DNA from: an uncultured Bacteroidota bacterium
GTDB lineage: Bacteria > Bacteroidota > Bacteroidia > Chitinophagales > Chitinophagaceae
Assembly (NCBI GenBank): GCA_903924075.1
Contig: CAIYAG010000119.1
Location: 1-38,617, forward strand
DNA: 38,617 nt
Reading direction: 5' to 3'
Made by a program: the position numbers and the translations under genes. This document shows positions 27,950 through 36,765 of this stretch, one piece after another. Position 1 is the first letter of the stretch. The number at the start of each line of letters is the position of its first letter. The notes beneath the pieces were generated by a model, which was not told the DNA's origin, did not search any database, and was given only the letters and a program-made list of their open reading frames with translations.

Positions 27950-28747
27950 ATGGAGGAAAGCCTCATTGGCAAAATTGATAAGGATCGTTTGCCAAGACAT
28001 ATCGCAATCATAATGGATGGTAATGGACGCTGGGCTGAAGAAAAAGGCCAGGAGCGTTTATATGGACATTTTCATGGTGTTGAAAGTGTTCGAATTATTG
28101 TGGAAGGTTGTGCAGAATTAGGTATTGAATACCTGACTTTGTATGCATTTAGTACCGAAAACTGGGATAGACCGCAGAAAGAAGTGGAAGGACTCATGTC
28201 GCTTTTTGTAGAAACCATTCGCAAAGAAGTGCCTACTTTGAACAAGAACAACATTCGGTTACACGTGATCGGTGATTTGAGCCTTTTACCCAAAGATGCG
28301 CATGAAGAATTGCACGAGGCACTGGCATTAACCAGCCATAATACGGGCCTCAATGTAGTGCTGGCATTGAGTTATAGTAGTCGTTGGGAATTAGTAAATG
28401 CTGTAAAACAAATTGGATTGGACGTGGAAGCTGGCAAAATTACAGCTGCATCGATCAATCAAAGCGTTTTAGAACACTATCTAGCTACTAGCGAATTCCC
28501 TGATCCGGAATTGATGATCAGAACCAGTGGAGAGTACAGGATCAGTAACTTTTTATTATACCAATTGGCTTATGCTGAATTATATTTTACAAATACCCGT
28601 TGGCCTGATTTCCGCAAGGAAAATTTGGTGGAGGCCATTTTAGATTTTCAGGGTAGAAACAGGCGGTTTGGAAAAACCGACAAACAAATTCAGGAGGAAA
28701 CCCACGGCTTAATCACAACTATTTATGACGGAATGCCAATTAAATAG
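27950..28747 (+). CDS. uppS: Isoprenyl transferase (undecaprenyl diphosphate synthase)
   Basis: PRHIAIIMDGNGRWAEEKG..GHFHGVESVRIIVEGCAELGIEYLTLYAFSTENWDRP; ..PDPELMIRTSGEYRISNFLLYQLAYAELYFTNTRWPDF. ATG at 27950. Confidence 0.97.
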   Translation: MEESLIGKIDKDRLPRHIAIIMDGNGRWAEEKGQERLYGHFHGVESVRIIVEGCAELGIEYLTLYAFSTENWDRPQKEVEGLMSLFVETIRKEVPTLNKNNIRLHVIGDLSLLPKDAHEELHEALALTSHNTGLNVVLALSYSSRWELVNAVKQIGLDVEAGKITAASINQSVLEHYLATSEFPDPELMIRTSGEYRISNFLLYQLAYAELYFTNTRWPDFRKENLVEAILDFQGRNRRFGKTDKQIQEETHGLITTIYDGMPIK

Positions 28748-28863
28748 GTGATTTAACAAACACTTTTAATTATTCCCATTAATTTGCCCAACTTAAAACC
28801 AATAGAATCGCTGAAAGTATTATGGAATTGACTTTCAGACTGGAATTTAACAAAACGAACCGG

Positions 28864-31602
28864 ATGCAGAAATTGTACAAATATTTAGTGTTGGCTTCTC
28901 TTATTTTGTTGGTGAGTTTTTCGGCTCAATCGCAATCTTCAAAAGATACTACTATCACTTCTATCGATGCTGATTTGATGAATATCTTCAATCAGAAAGC
29001 CGCCAAAACTTATAAAGTTGCCAGTGTAAAAGTGGTGGGTAATCGTTTCTTTGATGAAAACCTTTTAATATCGATCGCCAATATCAATATCGGAGATGAT
29101 ATCAAAATTCCGGGTGGAGATAATTTCTCAAAAGCCATTACTAAATTGTGGTCTCAGAATTATTTTAGCAACGTGGAGATTTATCTGACCAACCTGGAAG
29201 GAAAAAATGTAAGCGTTGAAATTCAAGTAACAGAGCGCCCTCGTTTATCTAAATTTTATTTTAGAGATGTCAGTAAAAGTCAGAGTGAAGACCTTTCAGG
29301 TAAAACCGGGTTGGTTCCTAATCGCGTAGTTACAGAGAACATGAAGATCACTGCGGTAGAAGCCATCAAAAAATATTATGCTGAGAAGGGTTTCCAGGAT
29401 GCAAAAGTTAAGATCGTTGAAAGAAAAGATAGCTCTTCAAATAATACCTTAACGCTGAACTTCTTTATCGACAAAGGAACCAAAGTGCATATCAATAATA
29501 TCAATTTCGGTGGAAATAATACAGTTGAAGAATCGAAATTGAAAAAGCAATTAAAAGATACGCATGAACAATCTCGATTAACTTTATTTCCTACCTATGA
29601 TAAAGGAATGATCGTTGATGCGAAACATTATACATTCGATGATTATTTGAAAGAGAAAGGGTATTTAACTTTTAGCAGAACAAAAAAAGTATTAGATCCC
29701 TATGTTCGAATTAAATTCAGTTCTGCAAAATATAATGATAAAAAATTCACTTCCGATCTTGATAATATTCTAGAATACTATAACACATTGGGTTATCGTG
29801 ATGCAACCATTTTAAAAGATACCATATATCATACTAAAAAAGGTGACCTGAATATTGATATCAAATTATCGGAAGGACGCAAATATTATTTCGGAAATAT
29901 CACATGGCGTGGTAATACCAAATTTGGTGATTCTGTACTTACTACAATCCTTGGAATTAGAAAAGGAGATATCTATAACATGGATATCCTCAATAAGAAA
30001 TTGGGTAAGAATGCAGGGCCTGAAGGTGGCGATATCAGCGGATTGTACCAAGATGATGGTTATTTGTTCTTCCGTACAGATCCTGTTGAAACTGCAGTTT
30101 ATAACGACACGATCGATTACGAGATCAGAATTGTGGAAGGGCCACAGGCAACCATCAAAAACGTACGTATCTCAGGAAATGATCGAACTAAGGAATATGT
30201 AATTAGAAGAGAATTGCGTACCATTCCGGGTGAGAAATTCAGTCGCACCGATCTTGTACGTTCTAATCGTGAGATTGCCCAGTTGAATTATTTCAACCAA
30301 GAAAAAATCGGGATCAATCCTATTCCAAATCCGGAAGATGGTACTGTTGATATTAATTATACCGTGGAAGAAAAATCCAGTGATCAGTTGGAGTTGAGTG
30401 CTGGTTGGGGTGGTGTGATCGGATTAACAGGAACACTTGGTGTTTCGTTCAACAACTTCTCGATCCGTAATATTTGGAAGAAATCTGCATGGGATCCTTT
30501 ACCAATGGGAGATGGACAAAAATTGAGCATCCGTGTACAAAGTAATGGTAAGGCATTCCGTTCTTATAACTTCTCATTCACCGAACCATGGTTGGGTGGA
30601 AAGAAAAGAAATGCACTAACATTCAGTATTTATAATACGAAGTATGGTCAGACCTATAACCCTACCACTGGATTATATGATCCGAATTACTCTGATCAAA
30701 GTTCGATCACAACAACTGGTGCAACTGTTGCATTGGCAAGGCAGTTGAAATGGCCGGATGACTATTTCTCATTAACAACAGCGTTGAGTTTTACGCGATA
30801 TAATTTGAATAACTATGCCATTGACCCGGTTAACTTACCTGGATTTACAAATGGATATGCGCATAATGTCAATGTTAAATTTACTATTCAACGATCATCA
30901 GTTGACCAACCTTTATTCCCAAGAACAGGGTCTACATTTATGGCGAGTGTGCAGTTAACACCTCCCTATTCTTTGATCAGTAGTAACATTGCAAATTCTG
31001 CAAACCCTTACGAGTGGATCGAATATCATAAATGGCGTTTCAATGGTGATTGGTTCATTCCTCTTGGTAAACCAGGTGGGCCAGAACATAACAAACAGTT
31101 TGTAATCAGAACCTCAGTTAAATTGGGCTATTTGGGCCGCTATAATTCCGATCTTCAAATTTCACCATTCGAAAGATTCCAAGTGGGAGATGCAGGTTTG
31201 AGTAATCAGTTTGCCTTGTTAGGATATGATATCATTGCACACAGAGGATATCCTGTTTATAGTACTTCAGATCCGAAAGTGAATCCTGATCAGCAATCAA
31301 CACGTCAATACTTTACCATTTTCAATAAATACACAATGGAATTAAGATATCCATTGAGTTTGAATCCGAGCAGTACTATTTATGCATTAGGATTCTTTGA
31401 AGCTGCTAATGGATGGTATTCTATGAAGGATTATAATCCATTCCAATTGCGTAGGTCTGTTGGATTGGGTATGCGTTTCTTCTTACCGATGTTTGGTTTA
31501 CTTGGATTTGATTATGGTATTGGATTGGATAGGTTTACACCGGGTAATAGTATGAAAGATGCTGCAAGATTTACCTTCATGCTGGGCTTCGAACCGGAAT
31601 AA
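28864..31602 (+). CDS. bamA: Outer membrane protein assembly factor BamA
   Basis: Signal peptide MQKLYKYLVLASLILLVSFSAQSQ, successive POTRA repeats, C-terminal barrel (..FSFTEPWLGGKKRNALTFSIYNT.. ..LSAGWGGVIGLTGTLGVSFNNFSIRNI..). ATG at 28864 preferred. Confidence 0.96.
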   Translation: MQKLYKYLVLASLILLVSFSAQSQSSKDTTITSIDADLMNIFNQKAAKTYKVASVKVVGNRFFDENLLISIANINIGDDIKIPGGDNFSKAITKLWSQNYFSNVEIYLTNLEGKNVSVEIQVTERPRLSKFYFRDVSKSQSEDLSGKTGLVPNRVVTENMKITAVEAIKKYYAEKGFQDAKVKIVERKDSSSNNTLTLNFFIDKGTKVHINNINFGGNNTVEESKLKKQLKDTHEQSRLTLFPTYDKGMIVDAKHYTFDDYLKEKGYLTFSRTKKVLDPYVRIKFSSAKYNDKKFTSDLDNILEYYNTLGYRDATILKDTIYHTKKGDLNIDIKLSEGRKYYFGNITWRGNTKFGDSVLTTILGIRKGDIYNMDILNKKLGKNAGPEGGDISGLYQDDGYLFFRTDPVETAVYNDTIDYEIRIVEGPQATIKNVRISGNDRTKEYVIRRELRTIPGEKFSRTDLVRSNREIAQLNYFNQEKIGINPIPNPEDGTVDINYTVEEKSSDQLELSAGWGGVIGLTGTLGVSFNNFSIRNIWKKSAWDPLPMGDGQKLSIRVQSNGKAFRSYNFSFTEPWLGGKKRNALTFSIYNTKYGQTYNPTTGLYDPNYSDQSSITTTGATVALARQLKWPDDYFSLTTALSFTRYNLNNYAIDPVNLPGFTNGYAHNVNVKFTIQRSSVDQPLFPRTGSTFMASVQLTPPYSLISSNIANSANPYEWIEYHKWRFNGDWFIPLGKPGGPEHNKQFVIRTSVKLGYLGRYNSDLQISPFERFQVGDAGLSNQFALLGYDIIAHRGYPVYSTSDPKVNPDQQSTRQYFTIFNKYTMELRYPLSLNPSSTIYALGFFEAANGWYSMKDYNPFQLRRSVGLGMRFFLPMFGLLGFDYGIGLDRFTPGNSMKDAARFTFMLGFEPE

Positions 31603-31623
31603 ACAAAGCTTAAACAACATTGT

Positions 31624-32142
31624 ATGAAAAAGATCATTGTTCTTCTCTTAGCTGTCATTGGTTTAACTGGATTCGTTTCTGGGCAACAACGTTATGCGGT
31701 GATCGATACCAAATATGTGTTGGATAAAATTCCTGAATACAAGGAAGCTGATAAACGTTTACAAGCAATTAGCCAGCAATGGCAAAAAGAGATTGATGAC
31801 CGTCAGGTGCAGTTAGACAAAATGTATAAGAACTACGATGCTGAGCAATTTATGCTGACCGACGAACTCAAGAAAAAACGCGAAGACGAGTTGTTTCTGA
31901 AAGAAAAAGAGGTCAGAGATCTTCAGAAAAGGAGATTTGGTTATGAGGGCGATTTGTTTAAAGAACGCCAAAAATTAGTTAAACCCATACAGGACAAAGT
32001 ATACAACGCTATCCAGAAAATGGCATTAGCCAAGTCTTATGATTTTGTATTGGATAAAAGTGAAGGAATTACCATTATATTTGCCGACCCGAAACTGGAT
32101 AAGAGCGATGAATTGCTGAAGGAAATGGGTATTAAATTTTAA
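31624..32142 (+). CDS. OmpH/Skp family periplasmic chaperone (first copy)
   Basis: Signal peptide, QQRYAVIDTKYVLDKIPEYKEADKRLQAISQQWQKEIDDRQ.. coiled-coil, C-terminal AKSYDFVLDKSEG. Confidence 0.92.
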   Translation: MKKIIVLLLAVIGLTGFVSGQQRYAVIDTKYVLDKIPEYKEADKRLQAISQQWQKEIDDRQVQLDKMYKNYDAEQFMLTDELKKKREDELFLKEKEVRDLQKRRFGYEGDLFKERQKLVKPIQDKVYNAIQKMALAKSYDFVLDKSEGITIIFADPKLDKSDELLKEMGIKF

Positions 32143-32169
32143 ACAACTATCAATTATAAATTCACTAAA

Positions 32170-32781
32170 ATGAAGAAAGTATTATTTGTGTGTGTGGCTG
32201 TTTTTGCAAGCCTTTTATTTACAAATCACACCAATGCTCAAACCAAAATCGGAACTTTTGACGAAGAGAGTGTATTGGGTTTGATGCCAGATATCGATAA
32301 AGTAACAGCAGCTTTACAAAGCTTTGCAAAAGATTCTTTGCAAGTTGATTACGAATATAAAGTAAGCGAGTTCACTCGCAGAGATAGCATCTTTAAAAAA
32401 GATTCTGCTACCATGCCTGCAAGAGCTAGAGAGCAAGCTGTGAAAGAATTAAACCAGATCAAATACCAATTAGTGAATTGGCAACAATACCAACAACAAG
32501 CTGTTCAAGCTAAACAAGAAGAGCTATTGGTGCCTTACAAACAAAAGATCTATGCTTCTTTGGAAAAGATCATTCGTGAGCAAAAATATACCCATATTTT
32601 CCGTAGCGATGCTTTGTTGAAATCTCCGATCGGTGACAACCTTTCTATTAAAGTTGCACAAGACTTAAAATTGAACCTTCCTAAAGAAGTGATCGATGAG
32701 TTAAAGAATCAGGGTGTTCCTGTTCCTGCCGGTACTGTACCAGCAGCACCAGCTACCAAGCCTGCTCCTAAAAAAGGATAA
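32170..32781 (+). CDS. OmpH/Skp family periplasmic chaperone (second copy) with Pro/Ala-rich tail
   Basis: Signal peptide; KIGTFDEESVLGLMPDIDKVTAALQSFAKDSLQ.., IREQKYTHIFRSD, tail VPVPAGTVPAAPATKPAPKKG. Confidence 0.87.
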   Translation: MKKVLFVCVAVFASLLFTNHTNAQTKIGTFDEESVLGLMPDIDKVTAALQSFAKDSLQVDYEYKVSEFTRRDSIFKKDSATMPARAREQAVKELNQIKYQLVNWQQYQQQAVQAKQEELLVPYKQKIYASLEKIIREQKYTHIFRSDALLKSPIGDNLSIKVAQDLKLNLPKEVIDELKNQGVPVPAGTVPAAPATKPAPKKG

Positions 32782-32802
32782 TTTCTACAATAAATATTTT
32801 TT

Positions 32803-32836
32803 AGAACCCCATCCATGCGATGGGGTTCTTATTTTT
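32803..32836 (+). terminator. Intrinsic terminator of the skp operon
   Basis: agaaccccat-ccatgcg-atggggttct (10-bp stem) followed by tattttt. Confidence 0.85.
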
Positions 32837-32837
32837 G
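32830..32837 (+). promoter_or_regulatory. -7 box TATTTTTG, 4 nt before the murI ATG and overlapping the terminator T-tract
   Basis: TATTTTTG-gtac-ATG(32842). Confidence 0.5.
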
Positions 32838-32841
32838 GTAC

Positions 32842-33663
32842 ATGAAGAAGAGCCCCATCGGTGTTTTTGATAGTGGATATGGTGGATTAACCATACTCAA
32901 GGAAATTGTGAAGCAATTACCTGAATATGATTATTTGTATTTAGGCGACAATGCGCGCGCACCTTACGGACCGCGTTCATTCGAAACGGTATATCAATAT
33001 ACCCTACAATGTGTAGATTGGTTCTTTCAACAAGGATGCGAACTGGTTATTTTAGCTTGTAACACTGCATCAGCAAAAGCTTTGAGGAATATTCAACAAA
33101 AGGATCTTCCAAAAATGGGGACTCATAAAAGAGTACTGGGTGTGATCAGACCTAGTACAGAGATCATTGGGAATTATTCAAAGTCCCGAGATATTGGCAT
33201 CTTAGGCACTACTGGAACGGTATTGAGCAATAGTTATCCAATTGAGGTCAGTAAGTTTTTTCCCGATATCAATGTATTTCAACAAGCATGTCCCATGTGG
33301 GTACCCTTGATCGAAAATGCCGAATTCAATCATCCAGGAGCCGACTACTTTGTAATAAAATATCTCGAAGGGTTACTAGCACAATCAGGTAAAATAGATA
33401 CTATTTTATTGGCATGTACCCATTATCCACTTTTGATCGATAAAATAAAACAGTATTTGCCTGCTGGAATTACGGTGGTGTCTCAAGGAACTATTGTAGC
33501 AGCAAGCTTGGTGCAATACCTTGAAAATCACCCTGATATGGCAGATGCGATCAGTAAAACGGGTAGTTTGCAATTTTTCACAACCGACGCTGCTCCTGAT
33601 TTTGACAATCATGCAAGCCTGTTTTTTGGAAAGGAAGTTAAATCGCAACATATTTTTCTTTGA
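32842..33663 (+). CDS. murI: Glutamate racemase
   Basis: MKKSPIGVFDSGYGGLTILKEIVKQLPEYDYLYLGDNARAPYG; LACNTASAKALR; LLACTHYPLLIDKI. ATG at 32842 preferred. Confidence 0.96.
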   Translation: MKKSPIGVFDSGYGGLTILKEIVKQLPEYDYLYLGDNARAPYGPRSFETVYQYTLQCVDWFFQQGCELVILACNTASAKALRNIQQKDLPKMGTHKRVLGVIRPSTEIIGNYSKSRDIGILGTTGTVLSNSYPIEVSKFFPDINVFQQACPMWVPLIENAEFNHPGADYFVIKYLEGLLAQSGKIDTILLACTHYPLLIDKIKQYLPAGITVVSQGTIVAASLVQYLENHPDMADAISKTGSLQFFTTDAAPDFDNHASLFFGKEVKSQHIFL

Positions 33664-33778
33664 TTCTTTTGCCTTTTCACTCACAATCCTTACCTTCGCC
33701 GTCCTTTCACAAGCAGCAGTATGGTGACTGCAGGCATGAAACGAAACAATATTACCGGGTTAGTAAAAAATCGATAAC

Positions 33779-33934
33779 ATGAAACGTACATTCCAACCAC
33801 ACAAACGCCGTAGAAAAACCGTTCACGGTTTTCGTAAACGTATGGAGTCTGCAAATGGCCGCAAGGTATTAGCAAGCCGCAGAGCGAAAGGCCGCAAGAA
33901 ACTTTCTGTTTCTAGCGAGAAAGGATTAAAATAA
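33779..33934 (+). CDS. rpmH: 50S ribosomal protein L34
   Basis: [51 protein letters not shown]-stop (51 aa). Absent from the ORF track (below its length cutoff). Confidence 0.98.
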   Translation: MKRTFQPHKRRRKTVHGFRKRMESANGRKVLASRRAKGRKKLSVSSEKGLK

Positions 33935-33963
33935 TATTCGGGTCCACCGCATAAAATATTTAG

Positions 33964-33995
33964 CCTCATCCAGAGAAATCGGGATGAGGTTTTTT
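33964..33995 (+). terminator. Intrinsic terminator of rpmH
   Basis: cctcatcc-agagaaatcg-ggatgagg followed by tttttt. Confidence 0.85.
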
Positions 33996-34002
33996 AGTTT
34001 TG
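33995..34002 (+). promoter_or_regulatory. -7 box TAGTTTTG, 5 nt before the rnpA ATG
   Basis: TAGTTTTG-tagat-ATG(34008), fused to the rpmH terminator T-tract. Confidence 0.45.
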
Positions 34003-34007
34003 TAGAT

Positions 34008-34403
34008 ATGACAACAAAAAGATTTACCTATTCCACCACAGAAAAACTGAAAAGCAGAAAACTGCTGAATCGGGTTTTTGCAGAGGGTAAGTCGATTAAT
34101 GTCTATCCCATAAAGATCACATTCACTCTGAAGGAAGTCGAAACAATTAGTGCTGCACAAGTAGGAGTTGGTTCCAGTTCTCGCTATTTCAAAAAAGCGG
34201 TACATCGCAATCGGATCAAGCGATTACTGCGTGAATCATACCGCTTGCAGAAACATCGTTTGTTAGAACTGATTCCTGAAAAAAAACAATTGAATGCCTT
34301 CCTTTTATTTATTGGAAAAGATATGAGCGAGACTGCATTGATCTCCGATAAAATGCCATTGATCCTCGACAAATTGGCCAACAGTATTCAAAATAAAAAT
34401 TGA
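34008..34403 (+). CDS. rnpA: Ribonuclease P protein component
   Basis: [64 protein letters not shown]: RnpA RNR motif. Confidence 0.94.
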   Translation: MTTKRFTYSTTEKLKSRKLLNRVFAEGKSINVYPIKITFTLKEVETISAAQVGVGSSSRYFKKAVHRNRIKRLLRESYRLQKHRLLELIPEKKQLNAFLLFIGKDMSETALISDKMPLILDKLANSIQNKN

Positions 34404-34404
34404 T

Positions 34405-34647
34405 ATGGAAAAATTAATGACCATCGTCAAGCAAATTTTGATCCTGCCTTTTATAATACTCATTCGATTTTATCAATGGGTGATCTCGCCTGCACTCGGA
34501 CCCAAATGCAGATTCACACCCACTTGTTCGCAGTATGCTGCAGAAGCATTGAAAAAGCATGGGCCTTTTAAAGGTTTGATATTAGCTATCAAAAGAATCA
34601 GTAAATGCAGACCAGGTGGTGGACACGGATATGATCCTGTTCCCTAG
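34405..34647 (+). CDS. yidD: Membrane protein insertion efficiency factor YidD
   Basis: [62 protein letters not shown]. Confidence 0.97.
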   Translation: MEKLMTIVKQILILPFIILIRFYQWVISPALGPKCRFTPTCSQYAAEALKKHGPFKGLILAIKRISKCRPGGGHGYDPVP

Positions 34648-35256
34648 TTATTTAGCTGGCTGTGCAATTGTAAAACCTTCTAATTTGGTAATGGTTTCTC
34701 TGATTTCGCGGATGCTATAAAAACGATACACTTCAGGTGCTTTACCATCAACTTTTTCTGCAGTGGTCATTTGATGAAATGGCCCTACAATGATTGCGTC
34801 TAGGTTATCAGTGATCTTTACTGCTTGATTAGGGAGGATAAAGAAATTATGATTGGCAGCACTTACATTTTTTGCAGCAACTAATTGTTGTAAAGAATCG
34901 ATCTTCACTTTCAATTCATCCTGACTCATCATATCTTTTTGTTTCTTCGTAGAAACATAATTCTGTAAGCTTCCGATGATGGTATCATTTTTAATATTCA
35001 ATAGATACAAACCATTTTCCTTCAAATTAATAGAAGCTTCACCAGTTGGTCCGTTTAGTTTTAAAGCAACTTCTGCACTTGAAATATTCAGTACTTTCTC
35101 TTCGTGTCCATTACCATCTTTTGCAGTAATGGTCTTTGCTGCTTCGTCGTACTGAGCCGGTCCTTTACTCATTACATAAATACGTTTAAGTCCTCCTGAA
35201 CAAGAAGAAAATAATACAAGAGCAAATAAAATGGCAGCAGAATTTCTCATAAACAT
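34648..35256 (-). CDS. Hypothetical lipoprotein
   Basis: Lipobox LFALVLFSSCSGG; no family recognised from the rest. ATG at 35250 is an equally plausible start. Confidence 0.7.
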   Translation of the reverse strand: MFMRNSAAILFALVLFSSCSGGLKRIYVMSKGPAQYDEAAKTITAKDGNGHEEKVLNISSAEVALKLNGPTGEASINLKENGLYLLNIKNDTIIGSLQNYVSTKKQKDMMSQDELKVKIDSLQQLVAAKNVSAANHNFFILPNQAVKITDNLDAIIVGPFHQMTTAEKVDGKAPEVYRFYSIREIRETITKLEGFTIAQPAK

Positions 35257-35262
35257 TATTTA

Positions 35263-35300
35263 AAAAATAAACCCGTAAAGCGAATGGGCTTTACGGGTTT
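35263..35300 (-). terminator. Intrinsic terminator of the superoxide dismutase gene
   Basis: 13-bp stem aaacccgtaaagc (35269-35281) / gctttacgggttt (35288-35300), then attttttaaa on the minus strand. Confidence 0.8.
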
Positions 35301-35324
35301 AAAACTAATTCTTTTTATCGAAGA

Positions 35325-35930
35325 TTAAACTGCTGCAGTAAAACGTTCAGCAACTTTAGTCCAGTTAACTACATTCCAGAAAGCAGCTAAATAATCTGCT
35401 CTGCGATTCTGATATTTTAAATAGTAAGCATGTTCCCAAACATCTGCACCAAGAATTGGATGACCTTTTACATCAGCCACATCCATCAAAGGATTATCTT
35501 GATTTGGTGTAGAAGAAACTTCTAATTTACCATCTTTCACGATCAACCAAGCCCAGCCGCTACCAAAGCGTGTCATACCTGCTGCGGCAAATTTTTCTTT
35601 GAATGCATCAAAAGATCCGAATGCTGCAGTGATCGCATCAGCCAATGCGCCAGTTGGAGTTCCACCAGCATGTGGTGCTAAACTTTCCCAGAAGAAAGTA
35701 TGGTTCCAATGACCACCACCATTGTTACGAACTGCAGGGCTAATTGTTCCAGCTACCGCTACCAATTCAGCAAGTGTTTTGCCTTCATTAGGTGTGCCGG
35801 CTATCGCCTTATTCAAATTGTCTACATAAGCCTGATGGTGCTTGCCATGGTGGATCTGCATGGTCAGTGTATCGATATGTGGTTCCAAAGCATCATATGC
35901 GTATGGAAGTGGTGCTAGTGTAAATGACAT
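35325..35930 (-). CDS. Superoxide dismutase (Fe/Mn family)
   Basis: [94 protein letters not shown] at 35930 preferred. Confidence 0.97.
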   Translation of the reverse strand: MSFTLAPLPYAYDALEPHIDTLTMQIHHGKHHQAYVDNLNKAIAGTPNEGKTLAELVAVAGTISPAVRNNGGGHWNHTFFWESLAPHAGGTPTGALADAITAAFGSFDAFKEKFAAAGMTRFGSGWAWLIVKDGKLEVSSTPNQDNPLMDVADVKGHPILGADVWEHAYYLKYQNRRADYLAAFWNVVNWTKVAERFTAAV

Positions 35931-36081
35931 AGATTTTTTTTTAAAAGTTATGAGAAACAAATTTAGTTTCTTACAGCTAAATTACGCCTTGCCTTTGTTA
36001 ATTGTTTCTGAACTCGTAAACATGTAACAATTTCTAATAGGTATTGCAAAATCTTTTCAAACCCCAGACTGAAGCCCAAGG

Positions 36082-36528
36082 CTAACGTCGTTCTCTGAAA
36101 AAACTTTGTATCAGAAATGCGCATTCTGCTTCTAGAATTCCCTTGGTGATTGCGGTTTTAGCCGGGAAGGGGCCAGGCTCTTTGGTATGATGGAGGTATC
36201 CATTTTTAACATCGGATGCCCCATAAACGATTCTGCCAATCTTTCCCCAGTACAATGCTCCAGCACACATTAAGCAGGGCTCTATGGTCACGTAAAGCGT
36301 TGCTTCGGGCAAGTATTTAGCTCCTAAGAAGTTAAAAGCAGAAGTAATGGCTAAGATCTCTGCATGAGCAGTTGCATCATTGAGTAACTCTACCTGATTG
36401 TGTCCGCGTGCAATGATCTTATTGTTCATGACAACAACAGCTCCAACAGGCACTTCGTCTGCATCATAGGCTTTCTGCGCTTCTTTTATCGCTTCCTGCA
36501 TAAAATATTCATCGTTCAATTCCTGCAT
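36082..36528 (-). CDS. tadA: tRNA-specific adenosine deaminase
   Basis: MQEAIKEAQKAYDADEVPVGAVVVMNNKIIARGHNQVE, ATAHAEILAI, EPCLMCAGALYWGKIGRIVYGASDVKNG. Confidence 0.93.
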   Translation of the reverse strand: MQELNDEYFMQEAIKEAQKAYDADEVPVGAVVVMNNKIIARGHNQVELLNDATAHAEILAITSAFNFLGAKYLPEATLYVTIEPCLMCAGALYWGKIGRIVYGASDVKNGYLHHTKEPGPFPAKTAITKGILEAECAFLIQSFFRERR

Positions 36529-36532
36529 GCGG

Positions 36533-36540
36533 TAAAATTA
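36533..36540 (-). promoter_or_regulatory. -7-like box TAATTTTA, 4 nt before the tadA ATG and abutting the heptamer array
   Basis: Minus strand TAATTTTA-ccgc-ATG(36528). Confidence 0.35.
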
Positions 36541-36672
36541 AGATAAAAGATAAAAGATAAGAGTGAAGGGAGGAGAATAAGTGAGAAGTGAGGAGTGAGA
36601 AGTGAGAAGTGAGAAGTGAGAAGTGAGAAGTGAGGAGTGAGGAAGAAAGGAGTGAAAAGTGAAAAGTGAAAA
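36541..36672. repeat. Tandem 7-bp purine repeat array (agataaa / gtgagaa / gtgagga / gtgaaaa units)
   Basis: agataaa-agataaa-agataag at 36541; gtgagaa/gtgagga units in register 36581-36643; interruption 36644-36651; three gtgaaaa units 36652-36672. Confidence 0.95.
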
Positions 36673-36707
36673 ATGGAGAATCCCTTTATTGGGGGGCGGG
36701 AGTGGGT

Positions 36708-36746
36708 CAAAATAAAAAGAGCGCAGCCATTTTTTGACTGCGCCCT
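36708..36746 (-). terminator. Intrinsic terminator of the LruC-domain gene
   Basis: Stem gcgcag/ctgcgc around a loop (agcgcagccattttttgactgcgcc), followed on the minus strand by tctttttattttg. Confidence 0.7.
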
Positions 36747-36765
36747 TGATGCTATAATTAGTGAT

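Noticed and set aside
29855-30202. 115-aa + strand ORF inside bamA in another frame
   Set aside because: Fully nested in BamA POTRA coding sequence, no recognisable features.
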